64,000 nt of DNA from Chrysopilus asiliformis (lineage: Eukaryota > Arthropoda > Insecta > Diptera > Rhagionidae), in NCBI GenBank assembly GCA_964034945.1, contig OZ035962.1, positions 22,477,530 through 22,541,529 on the forward strand, in the 5' to 3' direction. The translations under genes and the position numbers were made by a program. Positions 35,868-48,200 of this stretch are shown here, piece after piece. Numbering within the stretch: the stretch's first letter is position 1; the number at the start of each line of letters is the position of its first letter. Under the pieces are notes generated by a model. It was not told the DNA's origin, searched no databases, and saw only the letters and a list, made by a program, of their open reading frames with translations.

Positions 35868-36680
35868 TAAAATATTCTTTTCACTATTTCCAACCGAATG
35901 GTAATAACGGGATCGAAATCGGTTCAGTGGATCAAAAGATACAAGGAGAGGGGGTTTAAAGTTAGGGGAATGGTGAATTCTTGTACGCTGAAACATTCGT
36001 ACCATTATTTCCATTATTTCCAACCCAATAGCAAGACGCTAGCCAAATTAATTCAGTAAATCAAAAGCCACAACGGGGTGGGGGTTTAATTGAGGGAAGA
36101 AGAGTGAATTCTTTTACATTGAAATATTTCCGAATGGCCAAAACGGGATCGAAATCGGTTCAGTGGATCAAAAGGTACAAGGAGAGGGGGTTTAAAGTTA
36201 GGGGAATGGTGAATTCTTGTACGCTGAAACATTCGTACCATTATTTCCATTATTTCCAACCCAATAGCAAGACGCTAGCCAAATTAATTCAGTAAATCAA
36301 AAGCCACAACGGGATGGGGGTTTAATTGAGGGAAGAAGAGTGAATTCTTTTACATTGAAATATTTCCGAATGGCCAAAACGGGATCGAAATCGGTTCAGT
36401 GGATCAAAAGGTACAAGGAGAGGGGGTTTAAAGTTAGGGGAATGGTGAATTCTTGTACGCTGAAACATTCGTACCATTATTTCCATTATTTCCAACCCAA
36501 TAGCAAGACGCTAGCCAAATTAATTCAGTAAATCAAAAGCCACAACGGGGTGGGGGTTTAATTGAGGGAAGAAGAGTGAATTCTTTTACATTGAAATATT
36601 TCCGAATGGCCAAAACGGGATCGAAATCGGTTCAGTGGATCAAAAGGTACAATTAGGGGGGAGAGGGTGGTTCAAATTTA
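35868..36680 (+). repeat. 236-bp tandem array, about 3.4 units
   Basis: Units start near 35868, 36104, 36340 and 36576. Units 2 and 3 are virtually identical, unit 1 is diverged at its start, and unit 4 stops after about 75 bases. Each unit contains ATCGGTTCAGTGGATCAAAA and a G-rich GGGGGTTTAA block, like the 3' ends of RTE-type elements. After the array come CAAACAAACACACAAAC and GTACCCGTCGGGGG, also typical of such ends. Confidence 0.85.
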
Positions 36681-39560
36681 TGGGAGATGGACAAACAAAC
36701 ACACAAACTCTCACTTCAAATTCATACCCCCTCCGTACCCGTCGGGGGTAACAAAAGTGACCCAAATCGGTACAACACAAATAATCCAGTACATATAAAA
36801 ATTAAGAAAGCTGCATACACATGAATATTTGCAATTAACAACCAACTATACAGAAATATAAAAGTAGAAAATATTTTTGATATAACAAGTCATAGACAGC
36901 CCACAGTAATCAACATCAACATATTGCGCTATGAATAGAGCATAAGTTATAAATATCTGTTATTCAACACTTCAATAGGATTACGTTACTCATTCGGGAA
37001 AAATTACTTGTAACGGCATGTGATTCATCTATTATATACATTATTGCATTGGATCCTTTTCATTCGATAACTTCTTCACGTCCACCTTATGGTCCGGACT
37101 AGGCGCCACACCATCGAATTCCCCCTACAGCGCAACAGAATAAATGTTGATGAGATTAATCACTCCCATGTGCATTAGCCGTACATATACTCATTTTTTA
37201 TTACGCTCAACTTATTTAGTTTTTTTCTCCTCCATTTTTGTGTGTTTCTGGTCATAATCACGCAAGTAGTCACGAAAATGAACCGATATATGTATGAAAA
37301 TGTAAAAGGGCGGCTATCTAAGGGCTGATATCCATCCGATAAGCAAATCTATTGTAATGCAATGCTGAATAGTGAATAAACCGCGTCCGTCGACTGAATT
37401 ATAGTACGGGAATATCAAAAACCGATTATCGGAATTCTACATTGCGGCTGAAATTCCAAATGGATCCCAATGGATTTGAGTTGATTTGCTTGCTTAATGA
37501 TTGTCTGATTGTCTGGACGAGAGTGCTTTCAGCTAATGAAACCGCCATACTAGAACCCCAAAAAGTTAGAAGTTTTGTAATTCACCACATCCACAATCCC
37601 CAAAATAATAGGAAAGTTCAGGTGAATGGACGACATTTGGTTGTCAGACAATGTAGATAACATAAGTTTACCATAATTAAACATCAACATCCTTTCAGGA
37701 ATTTTTTATCCTTTATCCATCTAATATCAGAAGGTAATAACCTAACCTGCATTGTTTTTTCTAGGGATTAGATATTTATAGTGAAACTTGCATGAGTGTA
37801 CAAAATGTTTTTGTGTGTTTTTCTTTTCATATTCAAAAATTCAGTGTATATCAAGGATGTCCCAAAAACAACTTCGTGTTAGGGAAAATCGTGTAAAAGA
37901 CGTTTTGAATTTAAAAAAAAGTTTTGATATTTGTCTGATAAAAAAAAGATTTAAATACATTTTTAAATATGGGAGAAAAGCGTAACCAATTTTTTGAACA
38001 GTTAAGAGAGCAAATTAAATCTTTAATCGAAACCTACTTGTTAACAAAAAAAAAATTGGTCTAAGTCCTTTTTCAAAGATTCTTGTACCGGTAATTTTAG
38101 TTCTCTTTCGCCGAGTCATTCTGCAGCAAAAAAAAACATTTTCACATTCCTATGGCAAACATGTGCATTTTCACCTGCCAACAATGTAGCCTTTGTGTCT
38201 GGAAAGCCAAGTACGCTTCAGGCAATCCGTCAGATAGCGTTACCTATTTTCCATATTCCGTTTCAGATCATATCGCACGTTATTAGCAGCGGTAGACACG
38301 GTTTAAAAAATGATTTGAAAAATGGGTAAAAAGTTTAATTTAAAAAGCCTGTGGCAAAGCGTTGTTGCTTTGAAGTCATATTTAAGCGGAAAAATTATCT
38401 GTGCGACAAGAGTTTCATACACGTACGAATATATTTTAGGTGGAAATCATTTATACCTTTGTTAGAATAGGAATAGTGCGTATATGTAGTTTTAATTAAA
38501 TGCGAAAATAATGAAATAGCGCTGACAGAAACATTCCTTTGAAGAAATTTAAAAGACAGCGTTTATTAACAGTGAAATCGTTTATGAGTATTTAAACAGC
38601 AGAATAATTCAGGTACCACAAACAATTAATGATATTTTAGTCAAAATACGTTCCGAACGATATCCTCGCCAGGTAGCCGATTAAAAATTAAAATGAACAT
38701 CTTAACCTTAATCGGAGTATCACTTTAAATGGGGGTAAGTTTAAAATTCAACGAAAGTTTTGTTGTAAATCAGTAGATTACATTACTGAGAAAGTTTCCT
38801 TTATGGTTTTTCCTTTCGCAGGTATTAAAAGTGCCTGATATTGCGTCAATTTTTAACACTCACAGCAATTTTATATCATGATGATGTTAAACTTTTTTAA
38901 TTATCTATTCTACTCACACAATTCACTGTATAGGTGCGCATATTTACCATTAAAATGAAAAACTTTTTGCCTTTGGAGGATTAGGGTATCTTTACCTTAA
39001 GGCTTCAAATCTGTCGGCGAATAATGGTGTAAAAATATAATAATAAATAAGCTTGCTTGAAGAAATTAATTACCTTCAGTTTTTTTCCTCTGCAGTTTTT
39101 TAAGACTTAAAAGAGATTCTTTTAATCAAAAATTAAAGGGAACGCTTCTGTAGAAGAATTAATTGCAGCAACTTATTTTCGAACTCAAACAATTTAAGAC
39201 ATCAATTTTTTTTTTCTGTGTTGGGATTAAATCTTTTATTTAGTATTGTTTTCGAATAAATTCTAGAAACCTCTATTTTGATTTTTTCGAAATGTGAAAG
39301 AATTTTTCATTTTTGATGGTTTAGTTAATTGTTGGCACTTCTAACACAGCTACCCTCTTCCCCATTCGTTAAATATTTTCACGATTATCCATGATACAGC
39401 CTAAGCCGATTGCAGTAAAATTTTTACGGGGCGGAAATTCTAACATGATAAAAAATACGTTACGTTAGAGTGTAAAACCCTTAAACCCATTAAAATTATG
39501 TACTTTTTCTAACATTTTTGCTAAAAAGTACTCTTATGTAACGCAAACCAAGTAATTATT
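36681..39560. other. non-coding DNA, no recognised feature
   Basis: I see no supported exon. Several short open frames have no domain or splice support. Confidence 0.35.
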
Positions 39561-40135
39561 GTTATACCCGTATGGTGAAACCAAAGGGTATATTAACTTT
39601 GCCTTACCGTTTGTAACGCCAAGATCCCGTCATCACACACAAAAATGAATTACACCAGTGTGTTTAGAATGATAAAAATAATTAATTTCTGCATGTCCGT
39701 CCGTCTGTCCGTCTGTCTGTCCGTCTGTCTGTCTGTCCGTCTGTCTGTGGCGCGGATTGCGGGCGCACGGATTGAGCTAGAGGCTTGAATTTTTGCACAG
39801 ATCCGTTTTTCGTAAAATGCGAGGCTAAGTTCGTTAATGGGCAAAAATGGACCATTAGGGGGGGTACCCCCCATACGAACGAAAACGATTTTTGCGAATA
39901 TCTCAAAAACGGTACATCATATCAAAAAAGTGCAAGAACAAAAGTTATTTAGGATATGATTCTACATAAAACTCCCATACACCAAAATCCGATTGGAACA
40001 AATTTTAAAAAATCTTATTGGAAAGTTTGAGTTCAAAGTGGAATTTTGGTATAACTGTTCGAATTTTGATACGAATATCACCATACGGGTCTCCAATGAT
40101 TGCCAGATTGGCAATTATAGCTTTTGTTATGTTTT
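39561..40135 (+). mobile_element. family-A repeat, copy at 39.6 kb
   Basis: Full layout. The (TGTC)n tract is at 39694-39748 and the tail ends TTTTGTTATGTTTTT at 40135. It is inverted relative to the copy 755 bases to the right. Confidence 0.78.
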
Positions 40136-40890
40136 TATTCTTACATTTCCAATCATTGAAACCATTTGAATTTTCTTGCAGAAACCCCCTTTTTCTTTTT
40201 CAATAAACATACAAGTGTAAAATTAATTGATACTCGTTAATATTGTAATTTTAATGCCAAAGCTGAATACGTGTCTGATGATACAACCGTAAATTATACT
40301 CTATCCTCATTAAGTATGTGGTAATTACATTTTGATCAATAGATTTTGATTGTAAATTAAATTCAAATTACGAAGAGATACTTCAGAAATCAATATTTTT
40401 TCAATTAGTCTACGAAGAAGTACTTCTTTTCTCATACACGCATTTTTCAAACTGCCTTTTCGCGGGCTGTGGTAGACATATTTTAGTGAAATGAAAAGCT
40501 TCAAATTTTCAAATTCAAAAATGCTTTTTTTTTAATAATGATTGTTTTCTGATTTTTCGAGTAATTTCTAAATCATTACGAATTGCTTACCATGTTTGGA
40601 TATCTGGTGGTAGATATTGAAGTTTTGCCGACATAATAAAATTTGGCTGCGGAACAAAATGCTTTTTTTTGCTTTACATTTTTTAAAGATGAAATTATCT
40701 GGAAAGAGAAACAATTATTAAATAAAGATAAGGAAATTTTTCCTTTGAAAATCGCAAGATATCATTTTTATGTATAATATAGTAGATATTATTTTTATGT
40801 AGGGATTTTCCTGCATAGAAATAAATTTGATAACAAATAAATAAAAGCTTTTAAAAAAGATTTTCCCAGAAAAATCTGCCCACAAATCTA

Positions 40891-41485
40891 AACATAACAA
40901 AAGCTATAATTGCCAATCTGGCAATCATTGGAGACCCGTATGCTGATATTCGTATCAAAATTCGAACAGTTGTACCAAAATTCCACTTTGAAGTCAAACT
41001 TCCCAATAAGATTTTTTAAAATTTATTCCAATCGGATTTTGATGTATGGGAGTTTTATGTAGAATCATATCCTAAATAACTTTTGTTCTTGCACTTTTTT
41101 CATAAGATGCACCGTTTTTGAGATATTCACAAAAACCGTTTTCGTTCGTATGGGGGGTACCCCCCCTAATGGTCCATTTTTGCCCATTAACGAACCTAGC
41201 CTCGCATTTTACGAAAAACAGATCTGCGCAAAAATTCAAGTGTCTAGCTCAATCCGTGCGCCCGCAATCCGCGCCACAGACAGACAGACAGACGGACGGA
41301 CAGACAGACAGACGGACAGACGGACAGACAGACAGACAGACGGACAGACATGCAGAAATTAATTATTTTTATCATTCTAAACACACTGGTGTAATTCATT
41401 TTTATGTGTGATGACGGGATCTTGGCGTTACAAACGGTAAGGCAAAGTTAATATACCCTTTGGTTTCACCATTCGGGTATAAAAA
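40891..41485 (-). mobile_element. family-A repeat, inverted partner at 41 kb
   Basis: Full minus-strand copy with its GACA/GACG tract at 41277-41349. With 39561-40135 it forms an inverted pair of long, closely similar arms. Confidence 0.78.
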
Positions 41486-42056
41486 CGGTTACTCGGAAAT
41501 ATTAAAGAATTTGACAAATTCTAAAGATATGCAATTTGTTACGCGGTGAACTTTCAAAATATAAAAATAATGAAAAGGATTTTGTTAGAGAATTTCTTAA
41601 AATAATTTTATCAACTACCCGAAATTGCGGATTTTTAGAATTTTTTCGGTTATTTTTTTTAGTTTTTAAATTTTGATTGTGTTTGCATTATCCGTGGGTC
41701 CATTTTTTTAATAAAATAAAATGGTAAAATAAAATGTTGTAGCCCACTTAATTGTCGGAGTATTTTACTCAAAAACCTTTCAATGCAGAGTGCGCTTTTT
41801 CCTTTTGTATTTATGGGAGGAGCAAGCAGAAAGGAAATTATTGTACATTTTTAACTACCTCTCGTAATATTCTCTATCCAATGCCGAAACCCCCAATAAA
41901 ATTCGTTGACTGGTTTCTGATATAGCAGGATAGGGGGCAGATGGGGAAGAAGATGGCGGATTTTCTTTGTGTTATATGCTCTCTAAAGAGCCCTTTATCC
42001 AACCCGAGCCCCATCCAAACCCCATAAAAATTCTTTTACTGTTATGAGACAGAAGC

Positions 42057-42140
42057 TGAGGGGTCAGAGGGGGTCAGAGGGGGTCAGATGGGGTCATAGG
42101 GGGTCAGAGGGGGTCAGAGGGGGTTAGAGGGGGACGGGGT
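42057..42140 (+). repeat. G-rich 10-bp minisatellite
   Basis: About eight units of GGGTCAGAGG, with single changes (ATG, TAG), leave runs of four to five G separated by about five bases. This could form a G-quadruplex on the plus strand. It lies inside a C/G-rich dispersed repeat (about 41830-42250). Confidence 0.8.
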
Positions 42141-42994
42141 CTTCTGATGCAAACGTGGCTAAAAACATCCGCGCCATCGCAAGTAATCCAACGCAATTTG
42201 GTTCAATGTTCTTCATTTAGGGGCTCAAAAGTTACAGGGGAACATTATCCTTTGACAGCTACAACCGAAAACATTTACTTTTCTTTTCTAGGAAATCGCC
42301 TAAAAATAGGAACCAAAAGCAAAATTAGATAGAAATATTTATTTTCCTCTCCATCTCCATAATACCGTCGTGTCTCAATAATTTGAATCTCGATAGCCTC
42401 GAATTCGCCCTCGCCCTCGCCCTTGCTATAATAACTGAAAAATTCAATAAAACTCTTTTAACCTGCAAGTATTTTCACAATTTAATAAATTTTTTGCAGT
42501 TTAATGAAATCCACGTGAAATAAATCGTTTTAATAAAAGAATTCTCATAGCTATAAAAGGATTAATTTTGTTCAATGCTATTAAAATTTATATCTGTTAA
42601 ATCCTTTTGAATAGTTAATTGAAATATTCCATTAAAATATTGAAATACTTGTTAGAAAACCGAATGAATCAGATGCTTTAAAAATCATGTTTAAAATTTC
42701 CATATGTATGCCAAGTAACGAAACTAAACCACAATCTGACTGTTCCCCTCTATCCATATCTCTCCATCCCTATTAGGTTGGGATGGATGATAACAATTGG
42801 GATAGTAAAAGCCACTTAAATTAGACAAGTATTATCCAACAATTTATTGTTATTCTCTCGAAAACGATTTGAATTATTACGAAGGCACTCAGTGTCCAAT
42901 TCAATAAACAAACATAGAAATTACCATTAATCAATGGAACAAGCAAACAACTTCTACTCGTATATAAACACAATTCCAGCTAAAGCTTCCCAGC

Positions 42995-43030
42995 TATATA
43001 TATACGCGATTATAGGCTAGGAAGCTATCA
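42995..43030 (+). promoter_or_regulatory. candidate TATA + Inr core promoter
   Basis: A TATATA at 42999-43004 lies 31 to 26 bases before the A of TCATTC (43028-43033), which fits the fly initiator TCAKTY. This is the textbook spacing for a fly core promoter. Confidence 0.45.
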
Positions 43031-43163
43031 TTCAGAATAGATATTTTAGTGCAGAATCGTTTATTAGGACCTTAAAGTGTGTATTTTGCCCGAACAGCAC
43101 TTCAAAACAGTAAATATAAGTAGTCCTAAATAGTTTTGTTCAACGGACTACTTTGCGGTGAAT
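43030..43163 (+). other. candidate non-coding first exon
   Basis: The 134-nt stretch from the Inr to a strong donor (AAT|GTAAGTAA, donor at 43164) contains no ATG, as expected of an untranslated first exon. A possible downstream partner is 52226-52310, bounded by TTTTTTTCCAG and GTATGT and containing an ATG in its last third. No coding body is recognised, so the gene is unknown. Confidence 0.35.
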
Positions 43164-44060
43164 GTAAGTAACCATCAACCACCCCAAAACTGGAGCAACA
43201 AAAGAGCGCTTGGTGTTCAGGGGGTAACTAAATAGGTTCCTATAGTTGTTTTCTATCCGTCTAAAGTGGTTCTGAGTTATGCTGAGCGAATCAGTGAAAA
43301 AACAACAACAAAAAAAACCATTTCACCCCTGCCCCAATTTCGAGTTCACATCCAATTTCAATTCAATCCAATCTCAAAGTATCATTCAGCAAAACATGTG
43401 GAGATAAATAGACCTAGACCTAGAAACCACCGGGCAGCCAGCCATCCAGCCAACATCAAGTCCAAGTGGATGTGGATTAATGGGAAAATATAGACGAGAA
43501 GTTATGATGGGTGTCCAAAAGAGGCCTTAAGATCTGTCCATCATACATTCACGTCCAACCGGCTATTTATTCATCCCAATGGCGATCCGTTGAGCTCCTC
43601 CAAAATCCAATGTTGCCATCAGTTATTCTCGTCTTTATACCTATTAGATGGACTTTTGTGCGTCAGAGAATCTATCATTTTTCAACTACATATGCTGCTG
43701 TCATACGTGTTGTTTTTCCAATATTTTTTTTGGGGGAGGTTTCGAAAAGGATTTCCAGGTTTTGTTTTTTTTTTTTTATATAAATCAACAGTGGCTTTAC
43801 GATTGAAATTTTAATTTATCAAGTGCCTAGTGTATAGTGAGGAGTGAGTGGGGGAGGGGGGGGTTTAAGACAAGTCACTTAATCGACGTAAGTAGGGGAA
43901 AATCTCCAAAATTTTAAGAAAACCAACAAAAGCTATTATTTCCTGCTCGGGTTCCTCGGTCTCCAAATAAAACCAATTCGGATATCTGAAAATTTCGAAG
44001 AAGTGACCATAGACAAGTCACGTTAATTTTAGATTATTTAGAACCAACCTTTTCCTCCTA

Positions 44061-44332
44061 CACTCAGAAAAATGTCCAGGTCAACTTTTTGTCAGGTTAA
44101 CTCTGACCTTACAGAGGTGTCTGTAAGCCAGCTAGCGGTCAGAGTTAACCTATCTAAGGTCAACTCGTGCAGCTCCCAATGCCCTACTTCACCTGCTGGT
44201 GGCTTAATTTCAGAATTTCTCCGACCACAGGTCAACTCAGTTTTACTTGCCCACATGCAGGCGAACGCGCGCCTGCCCGAGGCCAATTACGCCGTATGTA
44301 GGTCGTCGAGTTAGCCTCCATTTTTCTGAGTG
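44061..44332. mobile_element. 272-bp MITE with TA duplication
   Basis: Perfect 14-bp TIRs (CACTCAGAAAAATG / CATTTTTCTGAGTG) lie inside TA dinucleotides. Internal blocks GCAGGCGAACGCGCGCCTG and GCCAATTACGCCGT recur in the second copy at 56416-57433. Confidence 0.75.
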
Positions 44333-44553
44333 TAGTCCCATTTTTGTGTTAATTCGTGTATGGAGTTCAACCGCGCTGTTACAAATACCCATCTCCCTCA
44401 GCCTAAAAGTGTGACGTATTTTATGAACAGCTTTGAAAAATGAAAACAAACGAAAAAGGGTCACTTTAAAGAAAAAAAAGTACATTAAAATGAAAATGTG
44501 GAGATTTTATTCATTCACACATTTTAAATAAGGAAAATTCGAATGAAATGTGA

Positions 44554-44882
44554 CTAGACCTGGAAACCCTGTACTACGCACTGACGACCAATATCTGTGA
44601 TGTTCTCCCAACTAGCAGATTCGGGCAGGTCACCAATTACGTAGTCAACATCACCGTCATCGCTACCACTTGACGTTCGACTGCTTGTCGCCAAATTCTG
44701 TCAATAGTTTAAGTCGTTCGGAATGTCGACGTAGAGTGGAGAATCTCGGCCAGGCCATACTTGTACACGGGTTTGGCAAAACATGGACTGCCTGCAGTTA
44801 GGTCATAAGTTGAGTGGAGCCTTGATTGGGTGAAATTTTCATTTCCTCTTGGCAAAGTGGATTTATTGAGGTCACCATTAAG
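44554..44882 (-). pseudogene. broken coding-like stretch, unknown protein
   Basis: On the minus strand, a pyrimidine-rich acceptor (CTGTTATTATAG) precedes a frame that reads like a real protein tail. It runs from LNGDLNKSTLPRGNENF to AGSPCFAKPVYKYG, after which it must shift frame to reach DSPLYVDIPNDLNY. A TGA follows, then in the same frame NLATSSRTSSGSDDGD and DYVIGDLPESASWENITDIG, ending at TAG 44554. A 67-base intron with a weak GTGTAC donor could bypass both lesions; otherwise it is a decayed exon. An open frame on the same strand at 45204-44917 with RHRDHPFYENPIYV could belong to it. I cannot name the family. Tyr-rich, acidic text suggests a receptor cytoplasmic tail, but that is a guess. 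Confidence 0.3.
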
Positions 44883-45249
44883 CTATAATAACAGAAAAAA
44901 AATCGCTTCATCGTTGCTAGAAGCGCAAAACGAACAAAAAAAAAGTCATACAACACATTGACACATATATGGGATTTTCATAAAAGGGATGGTCTCTGTG
45001 GCGGGCGTCCTGGTCGAAGATAAAAAACGTGGGCGTCATGGGCGCCAATTGAGGAGGGTATAGAAAAGAATACAATCGACCTTTTGCAGGTTGGCACACA
45101 CAACAAAAGTGGCGGTAGAAGGGGTGAAAAGCCACAGGCCACGAACTGCGACTGTCATTTCTACTACGATGCGGTGTAAAATCTTTGGCACGAAAAGCTC
45201 TCACGTACCCATTGGGATTAAGGAGGAAGGCTGAAGGCTTGCCAGGTCA

Positions 45250-48200
45250 CCATCGCACGGCATCGAGTCGCACCGTCTGGTTTAGCGAATGTTTCTCATT
45301 AAATAAAAAACAAAAGAAAATGTTTGGCAGTTTTTCACAATGAACACCGATGACAGTTTCGGGAATGTAAAAAAGGGTAACACAACAAGAATATGTCAGT
45401 GGCCTTGCTGTAGCATGCGATAAGGTTAAATGGGAATTCGTTTTTTTTTGTCATTTTTTTCAGAAAGTTAAATAACTGAATTTATTTATTGCAAATTTTT
45501 TGACAGGGAAATGTATAGAATATTCAAAATAAAAAAAAAGACATATTCTGAATTCTGTTCTGAAAGTCGATTCGTTTTCTATGTTAACTCAAATGAAAAA
45601 GTTTTGTTTTTGTCCCGAATTATTCGATTTAATCTTGCGAAAGAAAATTTTCGTCTGCGGCGGAGTCTTTTCATAAATTTCTACCTTCATCGTGGCTTTA
45701 TTTTAAATTCGCTTAGCTGCAAAATCCCTGCCCAGATATTTTTGGACCCAAAGATCGATTCTCTAAAAACAGGTCTTCAAAATTTTTGGTTACCTAAAAA
45801 ACGTTATTAGATTTTCTGTTGTAGAGAATGGATTCAAAAAGGGTTTGAATTTTTAGGACTCTCAAATAATTTATTTCAAATTTAGAGAGTTTTGCAACTA
45901 CGCTCCGCCTTCGGAAAATACGAGCCAAATTTTGCCGTGTTTTGATCAAATCGATGGCAAAATGTAATTTTTACTCATCATGTGGTCCCAAATCAGTAAT
46001 AAATTGCCGTAAAAATCGCCCTTAAACCAAATGTATTGATTTTATTGAAACATACGGAGCAGCAAAGCCAGAAAAATTCTATAGGCTTACACAATCAAAT
46101 CTCCAATCCAGTGAATTTTTTTTATTCCTGTTTCTTTATGTAACTTATTGTTCGTCTTCACTTTTACTTTTTTTCTCAGTAGATTTAAGCTCGGAACATT
46201 TATTTTTACGTTAATCCGTTCCTTTCATGTGTCCGTTGTCATCTTAAAAAGTGAGTGCTTTTACAACATGACTTAACTAAGACAAACAGAAAATGTTACA
46301 CGTTCAAAGTATTCCTTTTTGTAACTAAATAAATAGAAGAAAAAAGGAAGAAAAAAGAATTTTTGGCCAAAACAAACGTCACTTTCTTTATTCTTTAAAG
46401 CTGAAAGAAAGAAAATTGTTGATGAAGAGATTCATTTCGTAAACCTATTCCCCATTTCCGCATTCAACTTACTTTTCTAGCTATCAGTGGGTCCGGTCCG
46501 GTCCGGTTCGGCCCTTTGGCCTTTTTTCCTTTTAGCAAGGATATAAAAGTTTTAGCGAAGCAAATTAAAAAGGACTTGCTAAAGTTGTCCCACATTCCTT
46601 AAATAAGTTACGATCCAAGATGAAAATAAGCAAAAGCATGCCAAAGCGGAGAGGGGAAAGGGATTTGGAAGTTGGAAAGAAATCCTTGGGAAAAAGTAAG
46701 TCCTTATAAAAAAAAGTAATTCAGGATTAATACCGATGAAAAAAACATTTCGTTTGCTGACTGAGCTGGCAGCCATCCTGAAATGTCAATTCGATTTTAC
46801 CTTCCATAGGGGGAAGGGTTCAACATGCCAGGAACCTCATTGGATTTTTTGACGTTAATATTCAAGCGATTGAAAGGAGAGCCAAAAGGAATCAAAAGGA
46901 TAAAATGCCACAATGTCCCGCCACGCTATTTGGAGCCACCAAATGATGGCTATATATGAAGAAGGATACGACATCTCTAGAATACTTTCGTCCAAGGAAT
47001 TTGTCATTAGTGTCTTGAATTCAACACGAACATCGGTCGGTCGTCCTATAATCCATCCACCTACATTCACATTCAGAGTCGTCCACGAAAAAGCGAAAAT
47101 CTACAACAGGCGACATGATGGTCGTAAAAACCCCCAACAATCTCAATTCCCCGACCAAATATTATATGAATGAATATTTTAAATGCGATGCCATGCAACC
47201 GACATAAGACGACAGCAAAATGAAGAAAAAACCTTTAAAGATCTGGATTTGTAGATTTTCAGGAAATCAGAGCAACTCCTTTTTTTCAATTTTTAAATGT
47301 TTTTTAAGTGTGCCCGGATTTTCTCCTCATATTCAAACATCCCTCTTGATACCTTTTTGGAATTTTTTTTTGTGCATCACACAAGGAGCAAAAGAAGAAA
47401 ATCTACCCTAGTCAGATTCAGGAAAAGGAAGAAAAGATACCTTTTTAATTGACTATCCAGGTGTTTTCAGACATGGAGATTAGTGGCGTCGGCTTAAGTG
47501 GAATTTGAATAGAAAAAGATAGCAACTAAGAATAGAATTGAAAGCTGGCTTATTCACCTTAGAAATGTATTTCTTTATAGATTCCTTAATACAAAAAAAA
47601 AATGTTAAAGCAACTCTTGTCGTGACCGAGTTTTTCGTATTTTCGTTTGCTAAATTTTGGGAAATATATTTTTCATTTGAACAAAACAATTTCACTGAAA
47701 TTAGATCGTAAACTCAATTGTAACTAATTAAGAAAAATCTTTTGAAATAAAAATTTCTTTTGTTAAACTAAAATGTGAACCCGTCAGAACCGGGTTAAAT
47801 CTTTTTGCAAAAGAGTTTTGTACAAAAAACCCCAGAAATAACTCAAATATTTAGGAAAAACAACTTTTTCCCTCTCAGAACTTCAAAAAAAAACTTTTTC
47901 CCTCTCAGAAAAATGGGAGTAAGGATATTTTCGTTATCCTTACAGGACCTGCCGTTTGGAATTTTGAAATTATAACACAAGATTCGAGATTAGTGTCCCC
48001 GAAAACTCCCGGGAGACATTTCTCAGCCTCCTAGCTGGAAGGCTTCATGACAAAAATCAATGTTTTAAAACACCAACCTCAAACTATTTCCTGTTTACCC
48101 CTTAGTGAAAGACCCCGATTTCGAACTACCCCGCCTTAGTAAGCGTCTACGAGATGAGTAGAGCATACTGTGAAAATTTCAGAATTTCAGCTTCAGGAGT

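Noticed and set aside
36104..36531. Two identical 63-codon frames
   Set aside because: They are simply the same stretch in two units of the 236-bp tandem array and contain no domain.
44072..44314. 80-codon plus-strand frame
   Set aside because: It lies wholly inside the TA-flanked MITE at 44061-44332, with a competing minus-strand frame over the same bases.
46855..47100. Minus-strand frame with GRPTDVRVEFKTLMT, faintly like a laminin-G strand
   Set aside because: The resemblance is short, the continuation is not LamG-like and frames shift. Too weak to list as a gene fragment.
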